NCBI GenBank assembly: GCA_036563245.1 | Contig: DATCMU010000054.1 | Location: forward strand, 1 to 51,335 | Source of the DNA: DATCMU01 sp036563245 | Lineage (GTDB): Bacteria; Pseudomonadota; Alphaproteobacteria; Rhizobiales; Devosiaceae | Length of the DNA stretch: 51,335 nucleotides | Direction: 5' to 3' | Program-made: the position numbers and the translations under genes | The notes under the pieces: generated by a model | The model's database searches: none | Seen by the model: the letters and a program-made list of their open reading frames with translations, nothing else | What the model was told of the DNA's origin: nothing | In this document: positions 7,110 through 15,471 of the stretch, in pieces | Layout of the letters: every line of letters begins with the position of its first letter | How positions within the stretch are numbered: the first letter of the stretch is position 1

Positions 7110-9278
7110 TCAGGCGGCATTCTTGCGGTTGCCGGTAAATCTCAGTCCCTGAACATCAATGATCAGGGCAACGCTGCCGTCGCCCAGAATGGTGCCGCCG
7201 GCGATCCCCTCGATACGCTCGAAGTTTTCTTCCAGGCTCTTGATCACCACCTGCTGCTGGCCGATGATCTCGTCCACGATCAGCGCCACGCGGCTATTGC
7301 CGTCCGCCTCGCACAGCACCACGAAGCGGCCCGAATCGTCGGCCTTGTGGGCGATGCCGAACCGCTCGGCGAGATCGACCACCTGGACGTATTCTCCACG
7401 CACCTGCAAAAGGCGCGAACCGCTCGGTACGCGCCCGAAATCGGCCCGCGCGCACTGGATCGTTTCCACGATCGAGGAGAGCGGAATGACATAGGGGCAG
7501 TTCGCCACGCTCACCAGCATGACATCAAGCACCGCCAGCGTCAGTGGCAGCCGCAAGGACATCCGGGTTCCCTGCCCTGGGGTCGAGCGCACATGGACCG
7601 AGCCGCCGATCTTCTTGATGTTGGACAGCACCACGTCCATGCCGACGCCGCGCCCCGAAATGTCCGAAACCGCTTCCGCGGTAGAAAAGCCGGGCGCAAA
7701 GATCAGGTTGTCGATCTGCTCGTCGGTCAATTGCTGGTCGGGGCCGACCACCCCGCGGTCGCGCGCCACCTCGAGCACCCTTGCACGATTGATGCCGCAC
7801 CCGTCGTCTTCCACCGCGATCAGGATATTGCCGCCGGCCTGCTCCGCGCTCAGCCGGATCACGCCTGTTTCGGATTTGCCGGCCGCAAGCCGTGCTGCGG
7901 GCGATTCGATGCCGTGATCGGCCGAATTGCGGATCATGTGGGTCAGCGGATCGGAGAGCTGTTCGATCACCGTCTTGTCGATCTCGGTGTTCTCCCCGAT
8001 CATTTCGAGCCGGATCTTCTTGCCGGTCTTGGTCGCCAGTTCGCGCACAAGCCGCGGCATGCGCGAGAACACGGACTTCACCGGCTGCGCGCGGATCGCC
8101 ATCACCGAATCCTGCAGGCCGCGGGTCGTTTGCGCCAGCACTTCCAGGCCGCGCACGAGTTCCTGATACCTGGCCCGAAGGTTCTCATCCATTTGCTGGG
8201 TGAGCATGGACTGGGTGATCACCAGCTCGCCCACCATGTTGACCACGCGATCCACCTTGTCGAGATCGACCCGGATCGACTGCATGCCCAACGAACGCCC
8301 GGCGGCCTGCCCGCCCATTCCCGGCGCTTCAGGCTCCGGCGTCGTCGGCGCGGCAACCTTGTGCGCCGCCGGTTCGGCCAGGGCGGGGTCAGCTTCGCTG
8401 TCGCCGGCTGCAGCGGCGACCCCGACCGGTTTCACCTCGGCGACCAGGGAGTCGAAACTGGGGAAGTCGAGCGGCTCCTCTTCGGCGGGCGCCACGGCCG
8501 CGCCAAGCGCGGTTATGGCGATGTCGCAATCGCCTTCGACAAACTCGAACACTTCGCGGATGGCCTCGGAATCCGCCTTGTCCGATGTCAGCGATATCGA
8601 CCACGAACAGTAAACGCCGAACGGCTCGAAATCGGCGAGAAGCGGCAAATCCTCGACATGCGCCTGCACTTCGATCTCGCCAAGCGAGGCGAGTTCGCGA
8701 AACAGCAGGAGCGGGTCATTGGCGCGTTCATAAAGGGCAGGATGGGGCCTGAAGCTGATTTCCCATCGGCCCGGCGTGTCGCCAAGCGGCGGCGCCTCGA
8801 ATGCATCGAGAACGTCATCGTCTGCCTGGTCGAGCACGACGGCGACCGGAGTGAATTCGATATCGAATTCCTCCATCGGCGCGTCGTCGTCGCCGCCGCC
8901 GCAAAGCGATTCGAACCGGGCGATCTCCTCGGCTCCATACCCGGGGTCGAGTTCGGTCCCCGAACGCGCCGCCGCCACGAAGTCGGCGACGATATCGTTG
9001 GAACGAATGCAGAGCGAAACCACGTCGTCACCGAGCGGTACACGTCCGTCGCGGACATGGTCAAGCAGGGTCTCGAACGCATGGGCGAACGAGACCAGGC
9101 CGGAAAAACCGAAAGCGCTGGCTCCGCCCTTGATCGAATGGATGGCACGGAACACCGCATTGAGCCGGTCGGCGCCCCGCTCGCCCTCATCGATGGCGGC
9201 GAACTGCTCTTCGAGCTCGGACAGCAGTTCCGAGCATTCGTCGAAATAGGTTGCCTTGAAATCGTCGAGGTCGCTCAT
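7110..9278 (-). CDS. cheA: Chemotaxis histidine kinase CheA
   Basis: Central kinase of the pathway, 722 residues. An HPt domain comes first with the phospho-histidine H47 in FRAIHSIKGGASAFG. A long acidic, alanine-rich middle region (about 125-340) includes a response-regulator-binding section. The dimerisation helices start near MQSIRVDLDKVDRVVNMVGE. The ATPase domain has the N box (HMIRNSADHGIES), G1 (VEDDGCGIN) and G2 (GRGVGMDVV). The C-terminal CheW-like domain ends the protein. It lies 24 bp after cheY1, consistent with one transcript. Confidence 0.96.
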   Translation of the reverse strand: MSDLDDFKATYFDECSELLSELEEQFAAIDEGERGADRLNAVFRAIHSIKGGASAFGFSGLVSFAHAFETLLDHVRDGRVPLGDDVVSLCIRSNDIVADFVAAARSGTELDPGYGAEEIARFESLCGGGDDDAPMEEFDIEFTPVAVVLDQADDDVLDAFEAPPLGDTPGRWEISFRPHPALYERANDPLLLFRELASLGEIEVQAHVEDLPLLADFEPFGVYCSWSISLTSDKADSEAIREVFEFVEGDCDIAITALGAAVAPAEEEPLDFPSFDSLVAEVKPVGVAAAAGDSEADPALAEPAAHKVAAPTTPEPEAPGMGGQAAGRSLGMQSIRVDLDKVDRVVNMVGELVITQSMLTQQMDENLRARYQELVRGLEVLAQTTRGLQDSVMAIRAQPVKSVFSRMPRLVRELATKTGKKIRLEMIGENTEIDKTVIEQLSDPLTHMIRNSADHGIESPAARLAAGKSETGVIRLSAEQAGGNILIAVEDDGCGINRARVLEVARDRGVVGPDQQLTDEQIDNLIFAPGFSTAEAVSDISGRGVGMDVVLSNIKKIGGSVHVRSTPGQGTRMSLRLPLTLAVLDVMLVSVANCPYVIPLSSIVETIQCARADFGRVPSGSRLLQVRGEYVQVVDLAERFGIAHKADDSGRFVVLCEADGNSRVALIVDEIIGQQQVVIKSLEENFERIEGIAGGTILGDGSVALIIDVQGLRFTGNRKNAA

Positions 9279-9302
9279 CGCAGCCCGGTCCGCCCCGCCT
9301 GC

Positions 9303-9662
9303 CTAGTGGATCACGCGATTGATGACCGAAATCAGCTTTTCGGGGTCGAACGGCTTGACGATCCAGCCTGTCCCTCCGGCCGCCCGGCCAAGGTCGCGCT
9401 TCTCCTGGCTGGTCTCCGTGGTCAGGATGAGGATGGGCAGGCTCTGGTGCTGGCCGGAAGCGCGCACGTTGCGAATGAACTCGATCCCGTCCATCACCGG
9501 CATGTTGACGTCGGTGATCACGATATCGACGCTCTCGGTCTTGAGCACGTCGAGCCCCTTCTGCCCGTCTTCCGCCTGCAGCACCTCGAAGCCGGCGCTC
9601 GACAGCGTATGGTGGAGCATTGCCAGAATGGTGCGGGAGTCATCGACCGTGAGAACGCGCAT
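9303..9662 (-). CDS. cheY1: Chemotaxis response regulator CheY (CheY1-like)
   Basis: Receiver-only protein of 119 residues with D7, D8, the phosphoacceptor D51 (VITDVNMP), a switch threonine (LTTETSQEK) and the lysine in IVKPFDPEKL. It sits between the STAS gene and cheA, the place of cheY1 in the S. meliloti che operon. There CheY1 serves as a phosphate sink rather than the motor ligand. That role is inferred here from position and from the STAS (CheS-like) neighbour. Confidence 0.9.
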   Translation of the reverse strand: MRVLTVDDSRTILAMLHHTLSSAGFEVLQAEDGQKGLDVLKTESVDIVITDVNMPVMDGIEFIRNVRASGQHQSLPILILTTETSQEKRDLGRAAGGTGWIVKPFDPEKLISVINRVIH

Positions 9663-9668
9663 GGAAAC

Positions 9669-9959
9669 CTAGCCTTCGATCAGGGTGGAGAATTGAGCGG
9701 TCAGCCCCAGCCGGCCGATGGCGGTCTGCATGGCTTCGCTCGGGTGCAATATCTTGAATGTCGAGGAACTGCGCCGCGCGGTCTCGGCGGCACTCAAAAG
9801 CATGACAAGGGCATTCGTGGTCAGCCGTTCGACCGCCGCCGCCTCGACCTCAACCGAACCGCGGTCGGCAAGACCCAGTAGCCTGTCCCGAACCTCATCC
9901 AGCGCGTCGAGATCCACAACTGCAGGCAAACTCACGCTGTCGCTGGCTTTTCCCGCCAT
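9669..9959 (-). CDS. cheS: STAS-domain protein, CheS-like
   Basis: 96 residues from the ATG at 9959 (the frame extends 14 codons upstream, but the family starts near here). The STAS fold is recognised by VVDLDALDEVRDRLLGL, VEVEAAAVERLTTNALVMLLSA and a final TFKILHPSEAMQTAIGRLGL. The usual phosphorylatable Ser/Thr region reads ERLTTNALV. As first gene of a cheS-cheY1-cheA order it matches rhizobial CheS, reported to bind CheA and speed CheY1 dephosphorylation. It is 6 bp from cheY1. The symbol rests on gene order and size. Confidence 0.72.
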   Translation of the reverse strand: MAGKASDSVSLPAVVDLDALDEVRDRLLGLADRGSVEVEAAAVERLTTNALVMLLSAAETARRSSSTFKILHPSEAMQTAIGRLGLTAQFSTLIEG

Positions 9960-10056
9960 CTGCCCCCATCCCCTTCTGGGAATTACGGGGCGGAGTTTCA
10001 CACTCCAAGAGTTTAAGAAGTGCTAAGCGTTTATGCGGAACGACGCCCTTGAACGA

Positions 10057-11076
10057 TCAGTCCACGAGTGCCTCGAGGTCGGCCACCGCAACCGCGGGTT
10101 GCCAGTTCGGCGCATGGTCCTTGTCCACCAGCACCGCCCGGACGCCTTCGGCGAAATCGGGGCGCGCGGCCAGGTAGACCGCGAGGCGCAAGTCCCTCGC
10201 CAAAACGGTATCGATCCCGCCGCTCCGCTGCGCCGCCCTGAAGGCGAGCACATTGGCTTCGTTGCTGGTTGGGCAGCGCGTGGACGCCGTTGCCGCCACT
10301 TCGGCGGCGAAATCATTGCCCGCAAGCGCCAGTGCGGCGATGATTTCGGCAGCGGTCGGCTTCTCGAAAGCCTCCGCGACGACCTCCGCGTTGTTGCAGA
10401 AATCCGGAGAGCCGGGCGAACCCGCATGCGCCGCGATCAGCGCAGCGAGCGTACGGTCGGGATTGGCTGCGCCCGCCGCCTCCTCAAGCCGGGCCCGCAG
10501 CGCGCCCAGTTTCGAGGACGGCACATACTGATCGGAAAGATTGAGCGCGATGGCGTCTGCCGCACCCACCGAATTGCCGGTGAGATAGAAGGCGAGCACA
10601 GCGGCTTCACTGCGATCGGCCACCAGGGCATTGACCCCCACATCGCAGAACAGCCCTATGGCGCCCTCGGGCATGGCGAAGCGCGAACGTTCGGTGGCTA
10701 TGCGATGCCGTGCGTGCCCGGACACCCCTATTCCGCCGCCCATCACGATGCCGTCCTGTATCGCCACGATGGGTTTTGAATAGGTCGAGATCCGGCGGTT
10801 CATCCTGTATTCGACCTCGAAGAAGAGGTTGGCCTCGTCGACCTTGCCGGCAAGAACAAGTTCGCGTGTTGCACGCACGTCGCCGCCAGCGCAGAAACCG
10901 CGCTCGCCGCGCCCCTCGAACAGCACCGCGGAAATACCGGCGTCGTGCTCCCATGCATCGAGCGTCTCGGAGATCGCGCGGATCATGCCAAGCGTAAGGG
11001 CATTGATGGCACGAGGCCGGTTGAGCGCGATGACGCCAAGCCGCCCCTCGCGCATGATTTCCAGATTTTCGTCCAT
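10057..11076 (-). CDS. Enoyl-CoA hydratase/isomerase family protein, 3-hydroxyisobutyryl-CoA hydrolase-like
   Basis: Crotonase-fold enzyme of 339 residues. GRGERGFCAGGDVRA and GIVMGGGIGVSGHARHRIAT form the oxyanion-hole region, and MPEGAIGLFCDVG carries the Glu and Asp used by HIBCH-type hydrolases. The C-terminal part with CPTSNEANVLAF and DFAEGVRAVLVDKD matches HIBCH (valine breakdown) rather than plain hydratases. Two positions differ from the usual FPDVGGS: Cys for Pro, and VN after the Gly. The frame continues far upstream, but that part is antisense to the DRL gene; the ATG at 11076 has a GAGGAGGA site. Confidence 0.8.
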   Translation of the reverse strand: MDENLEIMREGRLGVIALNRPRAINALTLGMIRAISETLDAWEHDAGISAVLFEGRGERGFCAGGDVRATRELVLAGKVDEANLFFEVEYRMNRRISTYSKPIVAIQDGIVMGGGIGVSGHARHRIATERSRFAMPEGAIGLFCDVGVNALVADRSEAAVLAFYLTGNSVGAADAIALNLSDQYVPSSKLGALRARLEEAAGAANPDRTLAALIAAHAGSPGSPDFCNNAEVVAEAFEKPTAAEIIAALALAGNDFAAEVAATASTRCPTSNEANVLAFRAAQRSGGIDTVLARDLRLAVYLAARPDFAEGVRAVLVDKDHAPNWQPAVAVADLEALVD

Positions 11077-11217
11077 CCGCAGTCCTCCTCGCCCCCCGTT
11101 TTGGCTTCCTGTGCCACATTGGCATTGCAGGCCGCAACGGTTAATGGGTGACGCCGGACCCCGCGCGGAGTTAAACCGGAACATCGTCCACCGGCCCACG
11201 GCACCAATGGAGCGGCA

Positions 11218-12534
11218 ATGAGCAGCAACGTCCACCTCACCGGTCTCGCACGCGATCTCGCCGCCAGGGCCGACGCCGGCAAGCCGGTCCGGGTGGGTGT
11301 GATCGGTTCGGGCGAGATGGGCACGGACCTTGTGACGCAGGGCGCGCTGATGCGTGGGATCGAGGTGTGCGCCATAGCGACGCGGCGCCCCGAAACAGCG
11401 CGTCACGCCGTCGAGATCGCCTATGGCGACGACAGCCGCGCCCGGTTCGCAGACTCCACGACGCGCATTGGCGAGGCCATCGATGCCGGCAAGATCGCCA
11501 TCACCTCCGATCATTCGCTGATCGCGACCACCCCGGGCATCGACGTGGTGATCGATGCCACCGGCAAGCCGGGCGTGGGCGCCGATTTCGGCCTGCTGGC
11601 CATGGAAAACGGCAAACACCTCGTGATGATGAATGTCGAGGCCGATGTGACAATCGGCGCCTATCTCAAGCACGAGGCCGACCGGCTTGGGGTGATCTAC
11701 ACCGTGGGCGCCGGCGACGAGCCGTCGTCCTGCATGGAACTGATCGAATTCGCCTCCGCGCTCGGCCTGCCCATAGTGGCCGCCGGCAAGGGCAAGAACA
11801 ATCCGCTCAACCACGACGCAGTTCCCGACGACTACCGGGAGGAAGCCCAACGGCGGAACATGAACCCGCGTATGCTGGTGGAGTTCGTGGACGGCTCCAA
11901 GACCATGGTGGAAATGGCCGCCATCGCCAATGCGACAGGCCTCAAACCCGATATCCCGGGGATGCACGGCCCAAGGGCCGACCGCGATGACCTGGCGCGC
12001 GTGCTGATCCCGAAACAGGACGGCGGCATCCTCAATTCGCTCGGTGTGGTCGACTACACGATCGGCAAGGGCGTCGCCCCCGGGGTGTTCGTCATCGCCA
12101 AGGCAGAGCATCCGCGCGTCATCGAGCGCATGGACGACCTGCATGTCGGAACGGGTCCCTATTACGCGTTCTTCCGGCCTTATCACCTCACCAGCCTCGA
12201 GGTGCCGCTGACCTGCGCAAGGATCATGCTCTATGGCAAGCCCGACATGGTGCCCCTGGCCCGACCGGTTGCCGAGGTCTGCGCGGTCGCCAAACGCGAC
12301 CTGGCCCCTGGCGAGACCTTCGATTCCATAGGCGAGACCTGTTATCGTTCGTTCACGATGACCATCGAGGATGCCCGCGCGAAAAAGGCGGTACCGGTGG
12401 GCCTGCTCGAGGGCGGCAAGGTGACCGCGCCGGTCAGGAAGGGCGAACTTCTCACCAGCGCCAATGCGACCCCGGACATGACGACCAGGCTGTGGGAACT
12501 GCGCCAGCGACAGGACAGGATGCTGGAGGCATAG
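11218..12534 (+). CDS. DRL (DXR-II) type oxidoreductase with C-terminal SAF domain
   Basis: NAD(P)-dependent enzyme of 438 residues. A Rossmann domain starts at about 24 with VRVGVIGSGEMGTD; MMNVEADVTIG, GAGDEPSSCMELIE and AAGKGKNNPLNHDA form the central catalytic region; a SAF-like beta-clip domain covers about 340-430 (EVCAVAKRDLAPGETF, KKAVPVGLLEGGK). By recollection these blocks match DRL of Brucella, an alternative 1-deoxy-xylulose-5-phosphate reductoisomerase formerly listed as homoserine dehydrogenase-like. Related proteins act on other branched sugars, so the substrate is not certain. GGAGCGGCA precedes the ATG. It is divergent from the HIBCH-like gene and followed by a methyltransferase 19 bp on. 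Confidence 0.7.
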   Translation: MSSNVHLTGLARDLAARADAGKPVRVGVIGSGEMGTDLVTQGALMRGIEVCAIATRRPETARHAVEIAYGDDSRARFADSTTRIGEAIDAGKIAITSDHSLIATTPGIDVVIDATGKPGVGADFGLLAMENGKHLVMMNVEADVTIGAYLKHEADRLGVIYTVGAGDEPSSCMELIEFASALGLPIVAAGKGKNNPLNHDAVPDDYREEAQRRNMNPRMLVEFVDGSKTMVEMAAIANATGLKPDIPGMHGPRADRDDLARVLIPKQDGGILNSLGVVDYTIGKGVAPGVFVIAKAEHPRVIERMDDLHVGTGPYYAFFRPYHLTSLEVPLTCARIMLYGKPDMVPLARPVAEVCAVAKRDLAPGETFDSIGETCYRSFTMTIEDARAKKAVPVGLLEGGKVTAPVRKGELLTSANATPDMTTRLWELRQRQDRMLEA

Positions 12535-12553
12535 CGCGATTGGAAGCAAGGCC

Positions 12554-13174
12554 ATGAACAGCGATCCGCGCTCGTCAAGCGTCTGGGACGGCATTGCCGC
12601 CCGCTATGACGAACGCGCCGACCAGGGTCTTGCCGACCCATCCGTGCGTCAGGCATGGCGGCGCCTGTTCGAGAAGCATCTGCCCGGCGGCCCGCACCGC
12701 ATCCTCGACGCGGGTTGCGGAACCGGTTCACTGAGCTTGTTGCTGACGGAAATGGGCCATGATGCGATGGGCATCGATTTTTCGCCCGAGATGGTCAGGG
12801 TCGCGGGCCAAAAGGCAGAGGCGCGTGGCATGCCCGCCCGCTTCGCCGTGATGGACGCCAGCGCACCCGTCTTTCCAGCGCACAGTTTCGACGCCGTCAT
12901 CTGCCGGCAAGTCCTCTGGGCACTGCCCGATCCGGGCAGGGCGCTCGCCAACTGGTGCGACCTGCTCGGACCGGAAGGTCTGATCCTGCTGATCGAAGGC
13001 CGGTTCGCCTCCGGCAACGGCATGTCGGTGGACGAAGTCGTCTCCGCGATGCCCGACCAGATGACGGTCACCGGCACCCACGACATAGCGAAGGACATCG
13101 CGCTATGGGGCGGCCCGATCCCCGATCAACGCGTTTTGGTAGTCGCCCGTCGCAAGAAGGCCGGCCTGACCTAG
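12554..13174 (+). CDS. Class I SAM-dependent methyltransferase
   Basis: 206 residues. VWDGIAARYDERADQG at the N-terminus is typical of small-molecule methyltransferases. Motif I is ILDAGCGTGSLS at about 54-65, motif II GIDFSPEMV, and FDAVICRQVLWALPDP is the post-III block, as in Methyltransf_11/25 proteins. The substrate cannot be told. It starts 19 bp after the DRL gene with GGAAGCAAGG upstream, so the two are likely co-transcribed. Its stop runs directly into a degenerate intergenic palindrome. Confidence 0.83.
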   Translation: MNSDPRSSSVWDGIAARYDERADQGLADPSVRQAWRRLFEKHLPGGPHRILDAGCGTGSLSLLLTEMGHDAMGIDFSPEMVRVAGQKAEARGMPARFAVMDASAPVFPAHSFDAVICRQVLWALPDPGRALANWCDLLGPEGLILLIEGRFASGNGMSVDEVVSAMPDQMTVTGTHDIAKDIALWGGPIPDQRVLVVARRKKAGLT

Positions 13175-13175
13175 A

Positions 13176-13221
13176 GCGCTTTCTGGAAAATTGGAAACGG
13201 ACTTCCGGTGCGAAAGGGCGC
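13176..13221. repeat. Degenerate RIME-like intergenic palindrome
   Basis: GCGCTTTC at 13176-13183 faces GAAAGGGCGC at 13212-13221, with an inner GGAAAA-type core partly paired to TTCC. The general layout, AGAGCG..GGAAAA..CGG..TTCC..GCG, is familiar from small palindromes scattered through rhizobial genomes. It directly follows the methyltransferase stop. A second, differently worded copy is at 27281-27330. Confidence 0.5.
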
Positions 13222-13272
13222 CCATTCAACGACCTGGAGTCATTGAGCGATCCGGAGAAAAGCGAAACGTCG

Positions 13273-14244
13273 CTAGGCGGTCAACAGGATCTTGCCCTTG
13301 CGCCCGGCGGTATTGCTGGCGATCGCTGCCTGGCGAATGTCGGCGATATCGAAGGCCCCGCCAACCGGCAGCTTCAGCTCGCCCCGCGCGGCCTTGCCGA
13401 TCAGTTCCCCGATCAGCTGGCCGACCCGCTCGCGGTCCGCGGTCTGCAAGAGGCGGTAAAGCCAAAAGCCCTTCACGCTCTTGTTGCCGAACAAGAGATG
13501 GTTCGGGGTCACCTGCAAGGGACGCCCGGACATCGCGCCGAACGCCACCAGCGTCCCGCCATCCGAGAGAAGCGCCAGCATCTCGTCGGATGACCTGCCG
13601 CCCACCGAATCGAGCCCGCGCAGGAGAGGCGCATACTTGACGATCGCGCGAACCTGGTCCTGCCAACCCTCAGTGTCAGTACTGACCACATTCGCAAGGC
13701 CTGCCTGCTCCATTTCGGCCAAGGCCTCGGCACGTCGCACCAGGCTGACGACATTGACGCCGCGTTCCGCGCCGAATTGGGCAAGCATCTTTCCCACCGC
13801 CCCATTCGCGGCATTCTGGATGATCCAGTCGCCAGGGCCGGCCTCGAAGAAGTCGATCAGCATCAGCGCGCTGAGCGGCATGGAGATCATCTGGCACGCA
13901 ATCTCGTCAGGGATCGCATCGGGCACCGGAATGGCGCGCGCCGCTTCAAGCAGATAGTACTCCGCCCAGGTCTGGTTGCCGCCCACGACGCGCTGGCCAA
14001 CCCCAAGACCGGTCACACCCTCGCCGATGGCATCGACCACCCCAACCGCCTCGGTTCCGGGCACCGCGGGCAGCGCGGGACGTATGCCATAAAGCCCGGC
14101 GATGGTCATGAGGTCATGATTGTGGATCGGGGACATCGAAAGCTTCACGCGTACCTGGCCCGGGCCCGGTTCCGGTTTCTCGATCTCGACGACATCCAGA
14201 ACCTTTTTCGGACTGCCGAACTCTTCGAAACGAACGCTACGCAT
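13273..14244 (-). CDS. MDR-family (quinone oxidoreductase-like) dehydrogenase
   Basis: 323 residues from the ATG at 14244, which has AGGAGAGG upstream; the open frame continues further but lacks family features. The GroES-like domain has KVLDVVEIEKPEPGPGQVRVK and AVPGTEAVGVVDAIGEGV; the nucleotide-binding part has DWIIQNAANGAVGKMLAQFGAERG. The zinc-binding Cys set is absent, and FGNKSVKGFWLYRLL is as in 2-enoyl-CoA reductase (ETR) and quinone reductase relatives. NADPH-dependent reduction of an activated double bond or quinone is likely; the substrate is unknown. It stands alone. Confidence 0.82.
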   Translation of the reverse strand: MRSVRFEEFGSPKKVLDVVEIEKPEPGPGQVRVKLSMSPIHNHDLMTIAGLYGIRPALPAVPGTEAVGVVDAIGEGVTGLGVGQRVVGGNQTWAEYYLLEAARAIPVPDAIPDEIACQMISMPLSALMLIDFFEAGPGDWIIQNAANGAVGKMLAQFGAERGVNVVSLVRRAEALAEMEQAGLANVVSTDTEGWQDQVRAIVKYAPLLRGLDSVGGRSSDEMLALLSDGGTLVAFGAMSGRPLQVTPNHLLFGNKSVKGFWLYRLLQTADRERVGQLIGELIGKAARGELKLPVGGAFDIADIRQAAIASNTAGRKGKILLTA

Positions 14245-14334
14245 GAAAATACCTCTCCTGGACAATAGTCGGCCTTGAAGCTCCTGCATGTAGATCGCAC
14301 AGGTCATGACGCAAGGCCTGGCGGACAGGTTTTT

Positions 14335-15471
14335 TCAGTCCAGCGTCTGGCGATAGCGCAGCATCGCCAGAACCGTGATCGCCGCCATGATGATGAGCAA
14401 GGCATTGATATCGGTGACGATATCGGGAATGCCGCCCCCCTTCAGCATCACCTTGCGCACGAGCCTGAGGAAATGCGTGGCCGGGATCGCACTGCCGAGC
14501 GCCTGGGCCCAGCCCGGCATCCCCGCGAAGGGAAACATGAACCCGGACAGCAGGACCGAGGGCAGGATGGTGAAGAAGGATATCTGCATGGCCTGCATCT
14601 GGTTGCGCGACAGCGTGGAGATGAGAAAGCCGAGCGCCAGGTTGACCACGATGTAAAGATTGAACCCGATGAAGAAGGCGCGCGGGTCGCCCTCGAACGG
14701 AACCGAGAAGATCGCCCGCGCCGCGAGCACGAACACAAGCGTCTGCACATAGCCAACGATCACATAAGGCAGGATCTTGCCCAGCATCACCTCTGCCGGG
14801 CGCACCGGCGTGGCGATTAGCGTCTCCATCGTTCCGCGCTCGGTTTCGCGCACGATCGCCACCGCGGTAATCAGCGTCATGGTCATCGAAAGGATGATGG
14901 CGAGCAGCCCCGGCACGATATTGGTGCTGGTGCGCCCTTCCGGATTGTAGTGCTTGTGCGCAATGATCGAGAATGGCTCGGCGCCTGGCGCCAGGCTGGC
15001 CAGCGGGCCGGTCATGGTCTGGCGCACCGCCTCGGCGACGATGCCGCTGAGAGCCGCGACCGCCCCGCCGGTCGCGGACGGATCGGTAGCATCCGCTGCA
15101 AGCAGCACCGAAGGCTTGCGCCCGCGCACGAGGTCCTTTTCGAAATCGGTGGGCACCACCACCACGAAATTGGCGCGCCCGTCCCTGAGCGCCGCTTCTC
15201 CTTCGACCGCGTTGCCCGCCGTCCCGGTGAAATCGAAATAGTCGGAGTTCTTCATCCCCCAGATCAGGGCACGGGTTACCGGGCCGTTGTCGTTGATCTC
15301 GACAAGCGTGGGCAGATGGTGCGGGTCGGAATTGATGGCGAAGCCGAACATGAACAACTGCATGATCGGTATGCCGATCATCATGCCGAATGTGACGCGG
15401 TCGCGCCGCATCTGGATGAATTCCTTCACCAGAACCGCAGAGAACCGCGCAAAGGAGAACCCGCCCTTCAT
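14335..15471 (-). CDS. ABC-2 type efflux transporter permease (YhhJ/YbhR-like)
   Basis: 378 residues. One N-terminal membrane helix (MMIGIPIMQLFMFGFAI, about 30-48) is followed by a large extracytoplasmic domain to about 170, then five helices near the C-terminus. VRETERGTMETLIATPVRPAEVMLGK is the cytoplasmic signature of ABC-2 exporters. The start overlaps the ATPase stop by four bases (15468-15471). With the HlyD-type protein and the ATPase it should form a tripartite drug or lipid exporter, as in YbhGFSR. Only one permease gene is present, so a homodimer is expected. Confidence 0.88.
   Translation of the reverse strand: MKGGFSFARFSAVLVKEFIQMRRDRVTFGMMIGIPIMQLFMFGFAINSDPHHLPTLVEINDNGPVTRALIWGMKNSDYFDFTGTAGNAVEGEAALRDGRANFVVVVPTDFEKDLVRGRKPSVLLAADATDPSATGGAVAALSGIVAEAVRQTMTGPLASLAPGAEPFSIIAHKHYNPEGRTSTNIVPGLLAIILSMTMTLITAVAIVRETERGTMETLIATPVRPAEVMLGKILPYVIVGYVQTLVFVLAARAIFSVPFEGDPRAFFIGFNLYIVVNLALGFLISTLSRNQMQAMQISFFTILPSVLLSGFMFPFAGMPGWAQALGSAIPATHFLRLVRKVMLKGGGIPDIVTDINALLIIMAAITVLAMLRYRQTLD

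Noticed and set aside
6630..9881. A 1083-codon open frame on the plus strand opposite cheW, cheA and cheY1
   Set aside because: It is antisense to three well-supported genes, has His/Asp/Arg-rich composition typical of the reverse strand of GC-rich coding DNA, and shows no domain.
11077..12594. Long upstream extension of the HIBCH-like frame (total 845 codons)
   Set aside because: The extra part is the antisense of the DRL gene. The ATG at 11076 has its own ribosome site and begins the crotonase domain.
14275..14820. Plus-strand frames opposite the ABC permease and ATPase genes
   Set aside because: Composition is that of a shadow frame (Gln/His/Arg/Asp-rich) and the minus-strand transporter motifs are complete.
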